Below are positions 13,085 to 26,202 of a stretch of DNA of 64,000 nt, in pieces. The notes beneath the pieces were generated by a model. That model did not search any database, was not told the DNA's origin, and worked only from the letters and a program-made list of their open reading frames with translations. A program made the translations under genes and the position numbers. Numbering within the stretch: the first letter of the stretch is position 1; the number at the start of each line of letters is the position of its first letter. The DNA is from Bagarius yarrelli. Lineage: Eukaryota > Chordata > Actinopteri > Siluriformes > Sisoridae. Where the stretch lies: NCBI GenBank assembly GCA_005784505.1, contig VCAZ01000017.1:3056572-3120571 (forward strand). Direction: 5' to 3'.

Positions 13085-13325
13085 ACATTGTTTTTTCGCT
13101 AAGCTAAAGACCTTTACATGCTACATAGTTCTGATAGTGTGTGAATGAGTAAAAGAGCAAGATTCATGCTTTGGAAATCCTGTTTCAGTTTGGACTACCA
13201 AGAACACCTTCTTTCGTCCATTTGTCCTTAATTCGTTAGAACATTTTGCGGTCTATGGTACTCCGAATATTTTCCTGCTCTGACTCATTAGTACAGTCCA
13301 AAACACGACAATAACTGACTATTGT
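13085..13325 (+). repeat. Unclassified dispersed repeat, copy 2
   Basis: Diverged direct copy of 10795-11062; see that entry for the shared blocks. Both copies end near a 'caacaactgac'/'caataactgac' motif. Confidence 0.65.
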
Positions 13326-13554
13326 CAGATTGATGATGTAATGTTTTTTGTTTAGTTTCTCGTAACATTTCTTTCTTTCTATCAAAACATAGTAACAGTT
13401 TTAATTTACATTGGTTTTAAAAACTGTCAGACTGTAATATGAACTATAAATTTCCTGTAAAAATAGTACTAGTTAGTACCTTTATACACGTCGCCACCAT
13501 TACTTGACAATAAGGCAGTTTCTCAGTGATCTCTTGTCTTCTAAACGGCCATCC

Positions 13555-13755
13555 GGACAAGACCACGGAAACTTTGCTGCAGTATGGGGTAACCTACTGG
13601 TTTATCTGGTCAGAGGAGAACTGACCCCCCCAGCCCCCCACCCCGCCCCGCCCGACTGAGCCTTGTTTCTCTCATGTTTTTTTTCTCAATTTTTTCACCG
13701 ATGGAGTTTTGGTTCCTTGCCGCCGTCGCCTCTGGCTTGCTTAGTTGGGGACTCT
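13555..13755 (+). repeat. Common teleost dispersed repeat
   Basis: GATGGAGTTTTGGTTCCTTG followed by 'ccgccgtcgcctctggcttg' is a sequence I recognise from many fish intergenic regions. It includes the poly(C)-rich stretch at 13625-13652. A weaker fragment of the same ending (gctactgtcgcctgtggct) is at 42331-42352. Confidence 0.6.
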
Positions 13756-14171
13756 AAATTTATAGATATCAATCAAATTGAGTGTTTTAATAAATGGTTA
13801 ATGAAAGATTGTTCTGTCTTTGTAATTATATTTCCAGTAAATGTCTTAACCCTGCATGTTTTGCATACAGGAGAGCATAGCGCTAATCTGCTAATCTGTG
13901 CCAGTTTTAGAGCGTCTTATCTGGTTTGGGTTCTCATGTGAAACAATGCAAATCAAAGCCGATTGATCTGATCAACTGATTTGCGTCACAAGTCAATCCG
14001 CTTGTTTCGTGAGCTGAACTTTCATCCTGACTCGTTTATTTGTTTAGACTTATCAATATACAGGAACAATAGTCCATTCATTGGGGGTTTTTTTTGGAAA
14101 TACCAAACAAGGAAAGAAAATATACACTAGCTAAAGGGTCCCAGACGACATTGTTTGAAAAGGCCTTAAAA
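13756..14171. other. Intergenic, no recognisable feature
   Basis: No gene seen. Confidence 0.5.
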
Positions 14172-14674
14172 TACACTGTGTTGCCAAAAGTTTGTGGTCA
14201 CCCCTGACTATCAGATTCGTATGAGGTTCCTCTCGAAAATGTTGCTACAAATTTGAAAGCTAGAATGTTTTTGTATGTTGTAGCATTACATTTTTCCTTC
14301 ACTGGAACTAAGAGACTCCAACACTGTCCCAGCATGCAATACAGAAAGCCCTTGATCTCCATTAAGACATGGTGTTATGATTGGATAGCACTCCAATCAA
14401 AAACTCACACCACTGAGAACCTTTGGGATGAACTGGACCACCAAATGCACCCCAGAAATCCTTACTTGATGTTAGTATCTGATCCCACTTAAACTATTGT
14501 AGCTGAATGAACCCAAATTTTACATTTAAGCTACAAATTGTAGTGGAAAATTTGAATAGAATATTGGTCCTCAATCTAACAGCAAAATGGAGAGTAAATC
14601 CGGAATAGAATGTTAAAAAAACACACATGATTCTGATGGTCAGTTGGCCACAAACTATTGGCAAAATAGTGTAT
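14172..14674 (+). mobile_element. Mariner-like non-autonomous element with terminal inverted repeats
   Basis: The left end ACACTGTGTTGCCAAAAGTT, then 'tgtggtcacc', is the imperfect inverse of the right end 'ggccacaaactattggcaaa...tagtgta'. Both ends abut TA, as in the Tc1/mariner class. About 500 bp, and no transposase frame survives. Related sequences occur at 26405, 29020, 34795, 36189 and 44440. Confidence 0.75.
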
Positions 14675-17600
14675 GAAAGGATCCCTTATGGTTTCCCTAT
14701 AACTAAAAAAGTTATACAAGTTATAATTCACCCACAACTGTCATTAGAAGATATCGCTTAGTTTGCTTTTTTTTTTTTTTTTAAATATCCCGGTAAAAAA
14801 AATATGTTATGATGTCTATTACAAAATGACACGTCAGTTTCCCGAGCAGATTAACATCTGTTTTGAATTTCAAGACAAGTCAGCAATGGTGTTGCTCCAG
14901 TGGAGCTCTCGATCCTACTCATGCTGAGAACACACCAACTGTAGGAGAGATCTCATTGCAGAAGCTACTGCATGCTGGCCAAAGTTCTTACAGTTCCTAC
15001 TTCAAAGAGATGTTCTGTGTGCAACAGATCGTAACTCCGCTAAGATATGTCTGCATCACTAAAATGCAGAATGGTTATATTTAGCACAACAGTATAGATG
15101 ACACATTTGAGTCTATCTGCCAAATATCAACTGTGTATTTCATTCTGTGCAAAACAGGAAATGCAAAGCCAGAGGTAGCTAGCCACATACGCACCAGATG
15201 CCCATGTGAATTGCACGTGCACATGCGTGTGATACATCAAGTTCCATTCCATACTTAAAAAAAACCAAAAAACGCTTTCAGTTGCATTCTTTCAGTCTGC
15301 ATCAAAATGATCTGGTGCCTTGGCACTTTTTTCAAGCCTAAACAAGCATCTTTCTAAAGTTGTCAGTGACATAAAATAGTTCCTCAGTATGTAATTTTTA
15401 CAGTCTTCCTGTCACCCAACATAGGTTTCTAAATCTCACAGGATTCTGCTACCAGATGCTCTTCCCTGCATGGATGAAATTTGATGTTATGCTTGGAGAA
15501 ATATGCCGAGCCTTTATTATTTCAGATGTTTCTCTCCTGAACCCATCCAGTTCTAGTGTGGGTTTCTTTTTCCTGATGGTTATCAAACGCTTTACGGAGA
15601 TATTAAAAACAGTCATCCATGTGAGAAATCCAGGAAAAAGAAATAATAATGAGAAAAAGGCTAGTGAAAGGAAAGCAGTAACTACTTTATATTACAATTA
15701 ATCGTTCTATTAGAAGTTCCTCTCCAAGAAAACTTTCCAAGCTGGCAAATTAGTGGCTCTGATTGGTTGACTTCTTTGCCAGTGCAGTAAAAATGTGCCG
15801 ATAGATTATAAAGGATATGTATTAGTTGAACATTCGATTTCAGGAGTGTCATTTTGTCATGTAATCTACTCTGGAAAGTATTCCTAATAACCTGGAAGTA
15901 ATTATTGCTGGAATATCTCATTTGCAGTATGTAAATCTGTAAGTCCAAGCTGCTTTTTCTGCCAAGGGCATCACCACTCTGCAGTTTTCTGTCTTGGCCA
16001 AGCTGGTTTTAGTTAAATCCCCATCCCCCTTCATCGGTAACCCGCCGATTGGAACCAACTCTGTCTTTAAATACTGTATCCTTCATCTGGGCTCGTTTGA
16101 TTTCTTTAGTTGGTAACAATGGGAAACAGCTGTCGAGCTACAACTTAGAACAAGAATGTAAGCAAAACTTCACCGAGCAAGACTCCCAGGTCTTTTTAGT
16201 AATAAAGTATCCTGACCAAAAATGTTAGGGTTCTAAAGTTGCCAGCTGAATTTCTTCATCCGAATGCAAGCCTTCAAAAAAAACAAGGATGTAGCTCATT
16301 AAAAGTAAGGAACTTTAGACATTGAAACCAGTAAACTTAGCGAGTGTAATGGAAGACACGGAGACAGCAATGTGGTGGTAGCGTCTCAGTTATATGTAGG
16401 CTTGAAGTTAAAATTGCTTGAAGAAGCTTAGCAATGCCAAAGCCTGAGATTTTAAAACTATATGTATATCAAGTAAAACAAATGTTATTATGTTTATTTG
16501 ATAGTGTTAGTTGTAATTACATAGTAATAACCGCTGAGTTACAGTTCAAAAGTATTTAATATGGCAAAATACACAATATGGCAAGGTAAAAAACTTTTGT
16601 GGACCTTCATGAGAAGGTTATAGTTGTAGGACTGTAAAAACCTTCTGCTTCTGACCCCACTGAAAACTTTAGTGATGAAGTGACTGTTTTCGGGTGTTTT
16701 CACTCAAACTATTGAGGCTAAATAAAAGTTATAATAGTATTAAAAGTCAGACTATAATGTAAAAAACATTAAACCCACATATGAACTTCATGGTAAGTTG
16801 GGTTGAGGTAACTCAACTTTTTTTTTTTGTTTTGATTTGTTTGTCATGCCCTGGTAACTTCAGGTCTCGACCTGACCAAAACCGCAACCAAATCACATTT
16901 GTATCAGAACCTTTATGTTTTTTAGGTCAGGCTTAGACAAGCTCATTTGAGGCTAATTGTCGGTTTAGGAGCCAAGGCGTGTCAGCCCTTTGACCCTGTG
17001 ACAGGTTGTGACTCCCACAAATGTGTCTAGATTTGTGTGTAATAGCTAGAAAAATAGTCGCAGCCAGACCGGAGTCAACGACGTAGCTGAACAAGGTCAT
17101 CAGTTCTCTGTCTAAGTGACTTATGTTTGTTGTTTACAGAAACTATGTTGTCACCCTGACAATATACAACCCTCGGATTTCTTTTGAGGAGGTTATAGGG
17201 CGGCCCCAGGGGTAATAAAAAAAAACAAAACATCATTGTGTTGCTTAAGTCTTTTTCGATTGCCCTCTACTGCTGTTGAAGATGCAAATGATACTGCAGA
17301 GTATCAGAATGAATTAAGCAGCAAATTGAAAAAGAAAGAAAGATTGTTAAACTTGCACGTAGAAGATCGTTTATAAATATGCGACGAAATTACCACGTAG
17401 CAAAACATCGTAAGTAAATCGTTGCATTTCAAAAATCGGCGGGATCTTTTTTTTTATATAAAAGGAAAATTGCTAACTATCTCTGCGGCTGTCCATGACC
17501 CCTTGATTACTTTTCCTTAAACATTTCAAGAAACGCCATCTGTGCTATATCCCATCCAACCCGCCACCCAACCCCCAGCTAGGCCTTCACACAATGACAT

Positions 17601-18439
17601 GGAGTGTAAAATTTGTTAAGACTGAAGCATAAACAAACTTTTATAATCGACCGTCTTCTTTTCTTCTTTTCTTCTTTTTTATGTGCAGGTCTTTACACTC
17701 TAGATGACCACACACTTATTTTAGAACGCTGTACCAATTTATGCTCACGTTTCCTAGTTCCCTCGCTATGGAATTCCTGAAGTGATTCGAAAGATTCCCG
17801 CTAATCACTGACACATACCTGTTGTTCATCGTGCCGCGTTTATGAGGCAAGCGAGCTGATTTATGTTAGAAATATTTACACATGCTGTTCCAGCTAATAT
17901 CCGCTAAGAGTCTGGGGTTTACCTTTCTCATCAAATTTGTGGCAACGTTTCAGCTAAAAACTAACAAAGCTGATTGTGTTGTGGGATTTATAATGTTCAC
18001 ACAGGCTCAACATTTATACGTTAGATTTTTTTTCAGTGGAATTAATTAGCAGCTGCTTGATTAAGTTTAATAAACATATTGAAGTTGGGGTAGGGGTAAA
18101 TTGGGGTAAGTTTTTAGGAGCAAGAGCTATAGAAAATACAAATACACATATGCATGTACACTTAAAAAATGTTTAAAAAAATACTGTTAGCATAAGTGTA
18201 GCAGAAAAAAAGTATTTGGGATGCTAATACCTTTCCTTTGTTTCGATATTTAATTTCCTTTAATTACAGGCTGTTATATTTTATACTAAGAATGGTGTAA
18301 CTGAGTATAATGGCCAGTTGTTATTAATCTTATAGTGATACCACATCTACCGTATGTTGTCCAGGACCAAGACCAATAATTTATTGTCTAAATAAATTAT
18401 TTTAAATTGTCTTTATTGTGTGTTTTTTTTAATACAACT
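14675..18439. other. Intergenic, 3.8 kb without a supported gene
   Basis: Short frames occur but none shows a family motif or splice-supported extension. Homopolymer T at about 14769-14782. I see no clear repeat family. Confidence 0.5.
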
Positions 18440-18600
18440 GATTTACATTTATATTTACAGAATTTGGCAGACACCCTTATCCAGACCAACTTACATTTAT
18501 CTCTTTTATACAAATGAGCAATTAGGAGTTAAGGGCCCAGCATTGGCAACTTAGTTGTGCTGGGAATCAAAACCTGATCTTCCAGTTAGCAGTCCAACAC
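18440..18600 (-). repeat. SINE family 1 copy
   Basis: 'aatttggcagacacccttat', 'gcaattaggagttaagggcc', 'gctgggaatcaaaacctgat' and 'agcagtccaacac' in order on the plus strand, so the element reads on the minus strand. The head is cut short. Confidence 0.75.
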
Positions 18601-18899
18601 AAAACTGACAACCATTAAACTTTATAAAATCAAACCACATATCTAAAAACTACCAAATGACTAAACAGCAAATGAGTAATAAGCTTCTGCCAATAATGCA
18701 ACTTGGCCACTGCAGCTAACAGACACATGCTAATCTAAGTAATCAATAATTAACTATCTAAATAAATTCAAATGTTTTTATTAAACGCTCAATAACTAAA
18801 TTCGATAGCAGATAATGTTACAATAAAGATTCAAAGCTGTTCAGTGGAGGTTTTGCAATAGAGAGTTTCTCAATTGATTTTCAGTAAGATCACATTTTG

Positions 18900-18936
<37 letters not shown>

Positions 18937-19334
18937 AATCGCTTTTTTTGTTCTTAGTTAAGTGTCTGTTCTTTTTAGGCTAAAGTAGCGTAGTAGCTAT
19001 ACGTTTTTGTTGTTGTTTTTTTGCTTAAAAAAGCTCACTTAGACACACACACACTCTCACTAGGGCCTAGAAAACGTCATTGCAACTTTTACCCAAGACA
19101 AATTACAGCTGTAATTTAATTTGTCATCATTCATTCTGGGCTGTGAAAAACTTTTGATAGTGTGTGTGTTGTGTGTGTGTGCACTTCCTCTGGAGGGGAA
19201 AGAATAAGAATAATTGTAAATACTCAGATAAGAAGTGGCTGTAATATCAGTTTTCCTGAGTGGTTGTTACTTATTCCTGTTTTAATTTATTAACTTGATA
19301 ATCTTATGGCCGGCCTTTGGTATCTGTCTGTCAC
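18601..19334. other. Intergenic with poly(T)
   Basis: A pure T run of about 29 at 18901-18929. No gene recognised. Confidence 0.5.
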
Positions 19335-19545
19335 TCAGAATGTGATTCCAGATGGACATACACACACACTCACTCACTTCTATAGGCAATTTAGAATCAC
19401 CAATCAACCTAACATACATGTTTTTGGACTGTGGGAGGGAACCAGAGAACTCGGAGTAGTAACCCACATAAGCACAGGGAGAAACATGCAAACTCCTGGC
19501 CGGAATTGAACCTGGTGCTAACCACTAAGGCCAACCGTGCTGCCC
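19335..19545 (-). repeat. SINE family 3 copy
   Basis: In minus orientation it carries 'tgtatgttaggttgattggt', the TTTGCATGTTTCTCCCTGTG block and a tRNA-like head ending in GGCAGCACGG. The same order is found in plus orientation at 44097 and 45645. Confidence 0.8.
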
Positions 19546-20404
19546 ATTTTTAAAAAATGAAATACATTATTTTCTGTCGGAAAAGGTTGGACTTTCTTTC
19601 CACCCTCCTCTCGCTGGCTTGATACTTCTATTCTATCTCTTCTGTCTCTATCTCCTCTCTCTTAATCTCTAATCTCTCTCTCTTTCTCTCTCACTCTCTT
19701 TCTCCAGCACTTGAATAGAGATAGACATGCTTTCGGATAAAAAGTTGAAGTAAAAAAACCCACCAAAAACAAAAAAAAAGACCCTTTTTTTTATCGGTTT
19801 ACTGTCTCTTTCCTTTTACTCAGGCATTGTCTATGCTGTCTTTTTTCTTTTATAAGTAAATTTTTGAACTTTAATTTGGTTAAATATAACTATTTTTTTT
19901 TAAATAAAACCTTGAGCAAAATAACAGATTTTTTCTGAAGAAATTCTTCAGCACATCCCGACCGGTTTTTACTTTCTTCATCTTCACATGCCTATGTGAG
20001 CATGGACACGCTCTAGATATTTAGTTTCAGTATCTTTCTGAGTGATAATGTCTTATAGCCTTGTTATATATATATTTATATAGATATGTGTGTGTGGGTG
20101 TGTTTTACATGTTTCTTTGTGGTTGATGTGCTTTAGCTGAGGCTGCTTATACACTTTTTACTTCTCATAAATCCAGTCCTAATGAGGCTGTAATGACGTT
20201 TGACCGAAGACGCCTGTTTGTTGTGGATTTCATTTAATTCCTTAGTGCACTCATTAGGAAATTTACTTCAGTAAACTGGTGTGGGTGGGGACTTAACGGT
20301 TTAGCTTTAAAAATCTCCGAAATGTCACTTAGATTACCAACAAACCAGATGATTTTTATTTGATTTAGAAAAATATAAAACAACGTACATGGTATTTGTG
20401 GAGT
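19546..20404. other. Intergenic, pyrimidine-rich in part
   Basis: A CT-rich patch at 19620-19705 and an AT microsatellite near 20065. No gene seen. Confidence 0.5.
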
Positions 20405-21395
20405 AGCGTTGCAGAGGTTAGCTTCCTACTTGGATGGTCAGGTATATCAGGTAACATGGAGAGAAACGACATCCACTTCATGCAGACTTTTTACTGGTGT
20501 CCCACAAGGCTCAGTACTTGGTCCTCTCCTTTTCTCCCTGTATACCCACTTAGTTGGTAACGCTACTTCCTCGTATGGATTGTCCTACCATTGTTATTCA
20601 GATGACAACCAACCTGCCTTTACCTTTCTTCCCTCAGACACCATAGCTTCTGCCCATATATTAGCATGTCTGCTAACTGCTCTTCATCCCAGCTGATTTG
20701 TCTCCGTGCCAGGATCTTGCAATCATCATGGGCAATTCTCTGACCACTGTTTGCAATCTTGTGGTAATCATGGACTTAACCTAACCTAACTTTTCTTAAC
20801 GTGTTGCTAACTGAAAATGAATTTGCCAGTTTATCCACTACAACATCAGGAGGATTTTTATCCACTTATTCAACTCAGTTGCTTGTGCAGTCTCTTGTAA
20901 TTTCATCCTCTGCAGATGATTAAAAATGCAGCTGCATGAGTTGTTTTCAATCTCCCAAAGTTTTCATACACCACCTCACTGCTTCGCTCCCTCCACTGGC
21001 TTCTATTAGCTGCACGCATTCGATTCAAAACACTGATACTTGCCTACAAAGCTAAAAATGGAGCAGCACCCTCTTACCTCTAAGCACTCATCACTCATCG
21101 CGTTGCACCGCTCTCTCTTAGATTCACAAGCACCACTTGACTGGTCTCACCATTCCCAAAGACATAAGGTCTGCCTGTTTTGACAACCAATAGGGTGGAA
21201 TGTCAGAACAGAGGAGTCTTCCCTGGCTTTTTTCTCAAATACTTAGCACTAGACATATATATATATACTGTTACACTTCGTTTTATGGATGTACCAGCAT
21301 TGAAATGTTTACTGATGAAACTCAAAGCACTTTTATAGCTCTGGATAAGATAGTCTGCTGATGTGAATGCCAATGTAAAAGATGTGCAAGATCTA
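20405..21395 (+). mobile_element. Decayed non-LTR retrotransposon (L2/Maui-like), 3' part
   Basis: A 95-codon frame (20409-20696) contains the reverse-transcriptase motif GVPQGSVLGPLLFSLY and, 40 residues on, CYSDD at the place of the catalytic YADD box. After a stop, other frames keep later parts of the ORF2 end, for example nucleotides 20990-21075, whose frame reads like LHWLxLAARIRFKTLxLAYKAKNG. The 3' end has the 'ctctggataagatagtctgc' motif near 21340 that is also the tail of SINE family 1. Several stops and frame changes make it inactive. Confidence 0.85.
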
Positions 21396-22359
21396 CTAAA
21401 GACTTTATTTATATCAGTGTGCTGCTAAATAGCTAGCTATAATTATATTATTATAAATGACTGAAGAATGAAAAGTAAAATAGCATCACCTTATAAAAAG
21501 TTATAAGCAGATACTATAAACTATTTTTTGTACATTTCTTAATTAGATTTTATGAGAAATCATATAAAGGGATGATCAACTTTTTCTTTTCTTGCTTTCT
21601 TTTCTTATTTGTCTCCGTTCTCTTGTCTAGACCCTGCCTGTTTTACTCATCTTCATCTTTTGTAATTTGTTTCTTGTCCTCTGGATAATGCTGAGCCCAG
21701 ACATTCGGTCCTTCACATCCCAAGCAACAGACCCAGATTCAAATCTGTTTACTCTATTGTTTACTACTTTTTTTCCCCGTTCTCAGATTGACTTTGATCT
21801 CCTTTTCGTCTCTGTCTGACTTCTTTCTCTGTCTCGTCTACTTTAATGTGTGTTTGACTACACAAACACGCCTTTGCGTTCAAATAATTAAAAAAAACCA
21901 AAACACACACACTAGCAAAGATCTGGTGGAAAGAAGACCCCCCCCTTCATGTGCAAATGGCAGTAAAACCACAGTCAAAACACACACTGGGCAGTTCAGA
22001 TTTCATTCTGGTTTAAATCAACAAAGCTGTATTTGTTTACTTTTCCAATTGAGAAAAATTAAAGACTGTGTGATCCTAAGGTTTTACCCATTGCCTGTTT
22101 TTTTTAAATCCAAGTCTTATGATGGTTGAAATTGAACCAGTGAGTTATTTAAGTAACCAAATAATGCATATGCATAAGCACACAATCATCTAAAAAGTTT
22201 CTTAAGGAAAGTTCCCACTTGGAAACTTGGAAATAAAATGCCATTCTAGTTTGGCTAAGAGCTGGCGTTACACCTAAACATGACTATAATGGCGTAACTA
22301 TCATCAGACTCTCACCCTTCAGTCCAACGCTCTGTCTTTATAATATAATAATAATACTA
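21396..22359. other. Intergenic, no recognisable feature
   Basis: No gene recognised; short A and C runs only. Confidence 0.5.
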
Positions 22360-22608
22360 TTTAACTTCATTGTCATTGTGCAGGGTACATGTACAGAGCC
22401 AATGAAATGCATTTTTTTCGCATATCCCATCTTAGTAAGTTGGGGGTCAGGGCGCAGGGTCAGCTATGATACGGCACTCCTGGAGCGGGAAGGGTTAAGG
22501 GTCCTGCTCAAGGACCCAACGGTGGTTGGCTTGCCGGTGGTGGGGCTTGAGCCCAGGTGTGTCTGGTCTTCAGATCAGCAACTTAACCATTTGAGCCACC
22601 ACTGCCCC
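22360..22608 (-). repeat. SINE family 2, near full-length copy
   Basis: Read on the minus strand it starts with GGTGGCTCAAATGGTTAAGT, passes 'ccaccggcaagccaacc', 'ccttgagcaggacccttaac' and 'ctgacccccaacttact', and ends with 'gcattt...tgtaccctgcac'. This is the same element as 24357-24600 on the plus strand. Confidence 0.8.
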
Positions 22609-24179
22609 CCTTTATAGTCTTAGTCCAACACTGGTTTTACAATGTGGGATTTTGTCCACGATATCTTCGTCTAAGACAAATTGTATGACATCCTGAAAGT
22701 TTCCTATAATCTCACACTAAAATCTGGTGTCTTTGATTGCTAATTTGACATGTACAGAGACAAATGAAATTCCGACAGTGACAGAAAATGTCAGACTTCC
22801 CCTACGACAACCGTCAAACCAAGAACCAATAGGATAGCCGAACCTGATGACGCAATCAGCGCGGCGACTTCAAACCACCTCTGGAAATGTTAACAAGTTA
22901 GGTGGATTGTTGGATTGTAATACCACAGAATGTTTTTGTTTGCTGCTAGCTACCATTTTTAGGCATACCAGTTTTTAATATGTTTGACTGGTGACATGGA
23001 AAACATGTTCGTACATGTTCAACATTCACAAAAGACTATAAAAAAAATCACAAACTGCGAGTTCTTACTTAGACATCATGCACACAAACTAATGCAGATA
23101 GCACACAAAACTGGATTATTATAAACAGGCTATGGTTGCCTGTTAAGGAAAGGACGTTAACTTTACATTTTCATGACTGAATAAAAATTGTTAATGTTTG
23201 TTTTACATGTCAATCAGACACCTTCTTGGCTAGTAAAAGCTGCTATGGAGTCCAGATCTTCTGCAATTAATCCGAAGATCCGCCTAGAATTCCACTTGTT
23301 ATTAATGTACAAGCCTGTCATTTTACTGAAACGCTGCCAGTCTGAAACCTCGGGTGTCAAATTTTAGATACTTTTCTAATCCTAAAAAGATGATGTCTTA
23401 ATCATTCTAATTCTTATGTCAATCAGTCTCAAGGAATGTTGATAAACCCATTTAGAAAACAAACCCTTGAGAATCTGTAATCATAAAACTTTCCCCAAAC
23501 ACTAGGGGTAGGGGGTGTTTGGGTTATCTGTTTTATAACCTTGTGTTTTTTACCTTGGTTTGGTTTGTTTGAACCTATACGTAGCCAGCAATCATGCCTG
23601 GCGATACATTCCAAATAAAGGGGTCTTAAAACAATTGCAAACAAACCCTGGAGCAGTTTATCTGCTGGAAGAAACCGTATGGTGGGAACTGTATGTTGTA
23701 TGTTGTATTACAAATTAATACCTTAGATATTCAGAGCAAAGCAAAGATCAACAGGCCCGAGAGGGCAATTTCTTGAATGAGACATTTATTTAAGTGTTTT
23801 ACACCTGAACAGGGGCTATTAAAATAAGAGAAGAATGTATATCCGGCTGAGATTCCACCTATCGACTTGTGTCCCTCTACTCAAGCTACAGCTACTCTGT
23901 CAATTTCTGCTGTACAGAGGACATCCTGGCCCTCCTAGTGATGTGTCCTTTTATTAGCTGAGATGTTAGGAACTAGTTGTTAAGTAGCATCTAATATGGC
24001 CACAATAAGAACAAGACAATTTTATGGACTGTCTTTTTAAACTAATTGGGTTTTTGTGTTTTACTACAGTGAATTTGGTGTAAAAATTCAAATTAACCCG
24101 AAAGGACAAGGAAATGACAGAAAACAAAAATCTTATAACATTATTTTCTTGGGTTTCAGAAGGATATGTGGGTTGTAAA
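22609..24179. other. Intergenic, no recognisable feature
   Basis: Nothing recognisable as a gene; one minus-strand frame at 23429-23644 has no family signature. Confidence 0.5.
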
Positions 24180-24352
24180 TTTACATTTACAGCATTTGGC
24201 AGACACCCTTATCAAAAGCAACTTACATTTAATTCAGTTATACAACCAAGCAATTGGGGATTAAGATCCTTGCTCAGGGATCCAGCAGTGGTAACTTGTT
24301 GGTGCTGGGATTCGGACCTACAATCTTCTGGTTAGTAGTGCAGCACCTTGGC
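24180..24352 (-). repeat. SINE family 1 copy
   Basis: Full order of blocks from 'tttacatttacagcatttgg' to 'agtgcagcaccttgg', reading as a SINE on the minus strand. Confidence 0.85.
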
Positions 24353-24354
24353 TG

Positions 24355-24600
24355 ACTGGCCGTGGCGGCTCAAATGGTTAAGACGTTGAGTTGTTGATTA
24401 GAAAACCAGATAGATCTTGGTTTTAGCCCCACCACTGCCAGTCAGCCACTGTTGAGTCCTTGAGCAAGACCCTTTACCCCCCCCTGCACCAGGGGCGCTG
24501 TATCATAGCTGACCCTGCACTCTGACCCCAACTTTCTAAGATGGGATATGCAAAGAAACAACTGTCACTGTCTGTGTGACAAAATAAATAAAGACATTTA
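24355..24600 (+). repeat. SINE family 2, full-length copy
   Basis: Begins with a tRNA-like head (GGCGGCTCAAATGGTTAAGA; degraded B box 'ggttttagcccc'), then 'gagtccttgagcaagaccct', 'ctgaccctgcactctgaccc' and a 3' end of 'tgacaaaataaataaag'. It sits directly beside a family 1 copy facing the other way, so the two heads meet. Confidence 0.85.
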
Positions 24601-26029
24601 TCTCAACCACGGCACTAATCACCTAATTCACTAAAATCACTTTCTAACGGTTTGGATTGAAGATTGAAATTCCTACAGATTTTGTATAAAGACGCCACCC
24701 AAACGGTTAGCCAGTGTTGAGAAAATGTAAAGGAACTTTACACCAAGATCAGTCAATCATTGTTTGGTATTTATTCATCTGTGTTAAAACAAGTCCTAAC
24801 GTGGGGACATTCTGCACCTAAATTATTCGAAAATAAAATGGCATAGAGTGGACTTGTGTAGGTATGAAGACCCACCCCTATTTGTTAACATATGAGTCAT
24901 CTTTCTCTCCCACAAATTCATTGAAACTCCTACATGAATGACTTGCATGAATTTGGTCTCTTTCTGATGATTTTGCTCAGGCTTGTAGACGCTTTGGCCT
25001 TGGATCTCACTTACGCTTTGGTATTGATTGTTGTTTCTTTTGTCATGTGTCACTTTTTAAAATCGTATTTCATAATGCACGCAGGCCTGTGTGAGCTAGA
25101 AATGATTTAGGGATTGTTAGAAAAGGGTGGGTATAAACCTCAAGATTGCTGAATCAATGGTACTGCCAGCATCCTGCGGCCATCAGTTAATATCTGTCCT
25201 GCTTTAATAAAGCAACAGGGATTTAAGTTTAAAATAACTGGACCATGAACTATTAAATAAATAAAAAAAAAGTTGAACCAAGAATCGCCAAGCCTTCAAA
25301 CCCGACCTCTTTTCTTCTACTTCTTCATCCTCTCCAATTCTTTGTGGGTTTTGAGGTTTGGAATGAAAAGCATCATTAATACTAATTGTTCTGTTGCACA
25401 CACACACTTTTACTCACACACACTGCCAGTCGTTAAGTTTAGGGCAGCCGTGCAGGAGCCTGGAGTTAAGCCTATACCAAAGCAAGTCTCACTGTGTTGT
25501 CAAGAAACAATGAGGGAAATATCTTTTCATTTTTTTTTTTTTTTTTTTTTTTTTTGCAGCGAGGGCTTTGTATTTCAGCACAGGAAGCCAGGGTGGATTT
25601 TGTGCGAGTGGTGCCATGCCAAACCAATGTGGAGGGATTAAATGGGGTGCGGTTCGTAAGAATTCTTGCCGAAATACATAAGAAGTTGTTTTCTCTGCCT
25701 TAGGGTCTTATTTCATCCCAGTTTTTCACTTTATATTTTTTTTAAGTGAGACTTCATAATAAAAATAAGCCATATTAAAAGTGTTGAATGAACAGCTGCT
25801 GGGTTCAAAATTTTCCCAATAATATTGCGATTCCAGCTCCCTGGATGCATCTCTGGATTTCCAGACCTCAGCTTTGATGTTTTATGATTGAGATTACAAC
25901 GCCTGCACGATTGAGATCGTTTCTCATGCAGGGTATCTGAAAAACATGAGATGGACCAGCTGATGGTAACTACGGAATGTCTGCTTCAATGTCTGTTTGT
26001 TTATTGTGTTAAAATGGAACCATTTTAAT
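24601..26029. other. Intergenic with poly(T)
   Basis: A run of about 27 T at 25529-25555. No gene or clear dispersed repeat found. Confidence 0.5.
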
Positions 26030-26202
26030 GGTTCCACATTTATCTTTGGCAGACTTACATTTATCTCTTTTTTTACTTAGCATTTAGGGGTTAAGGGCCT
26101 TGCTCTGGGGCCCAGCAGTGGTAACATGGTATTGCCGGGAAACCCTGATCCTCCAGTTACCAGTCTAACAACTTAACCACTGTACTACCGCTTTCCATTT
26201 AT
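26030..26202 (-). repeat. SINE family 1 copy
   Basis: 'ctttggcagacttacattta', 'aggggttaagggccttgctc' and 'taaccactgtactaccgc' occur in order. The tail block is shortened. Confidence 0.75.
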
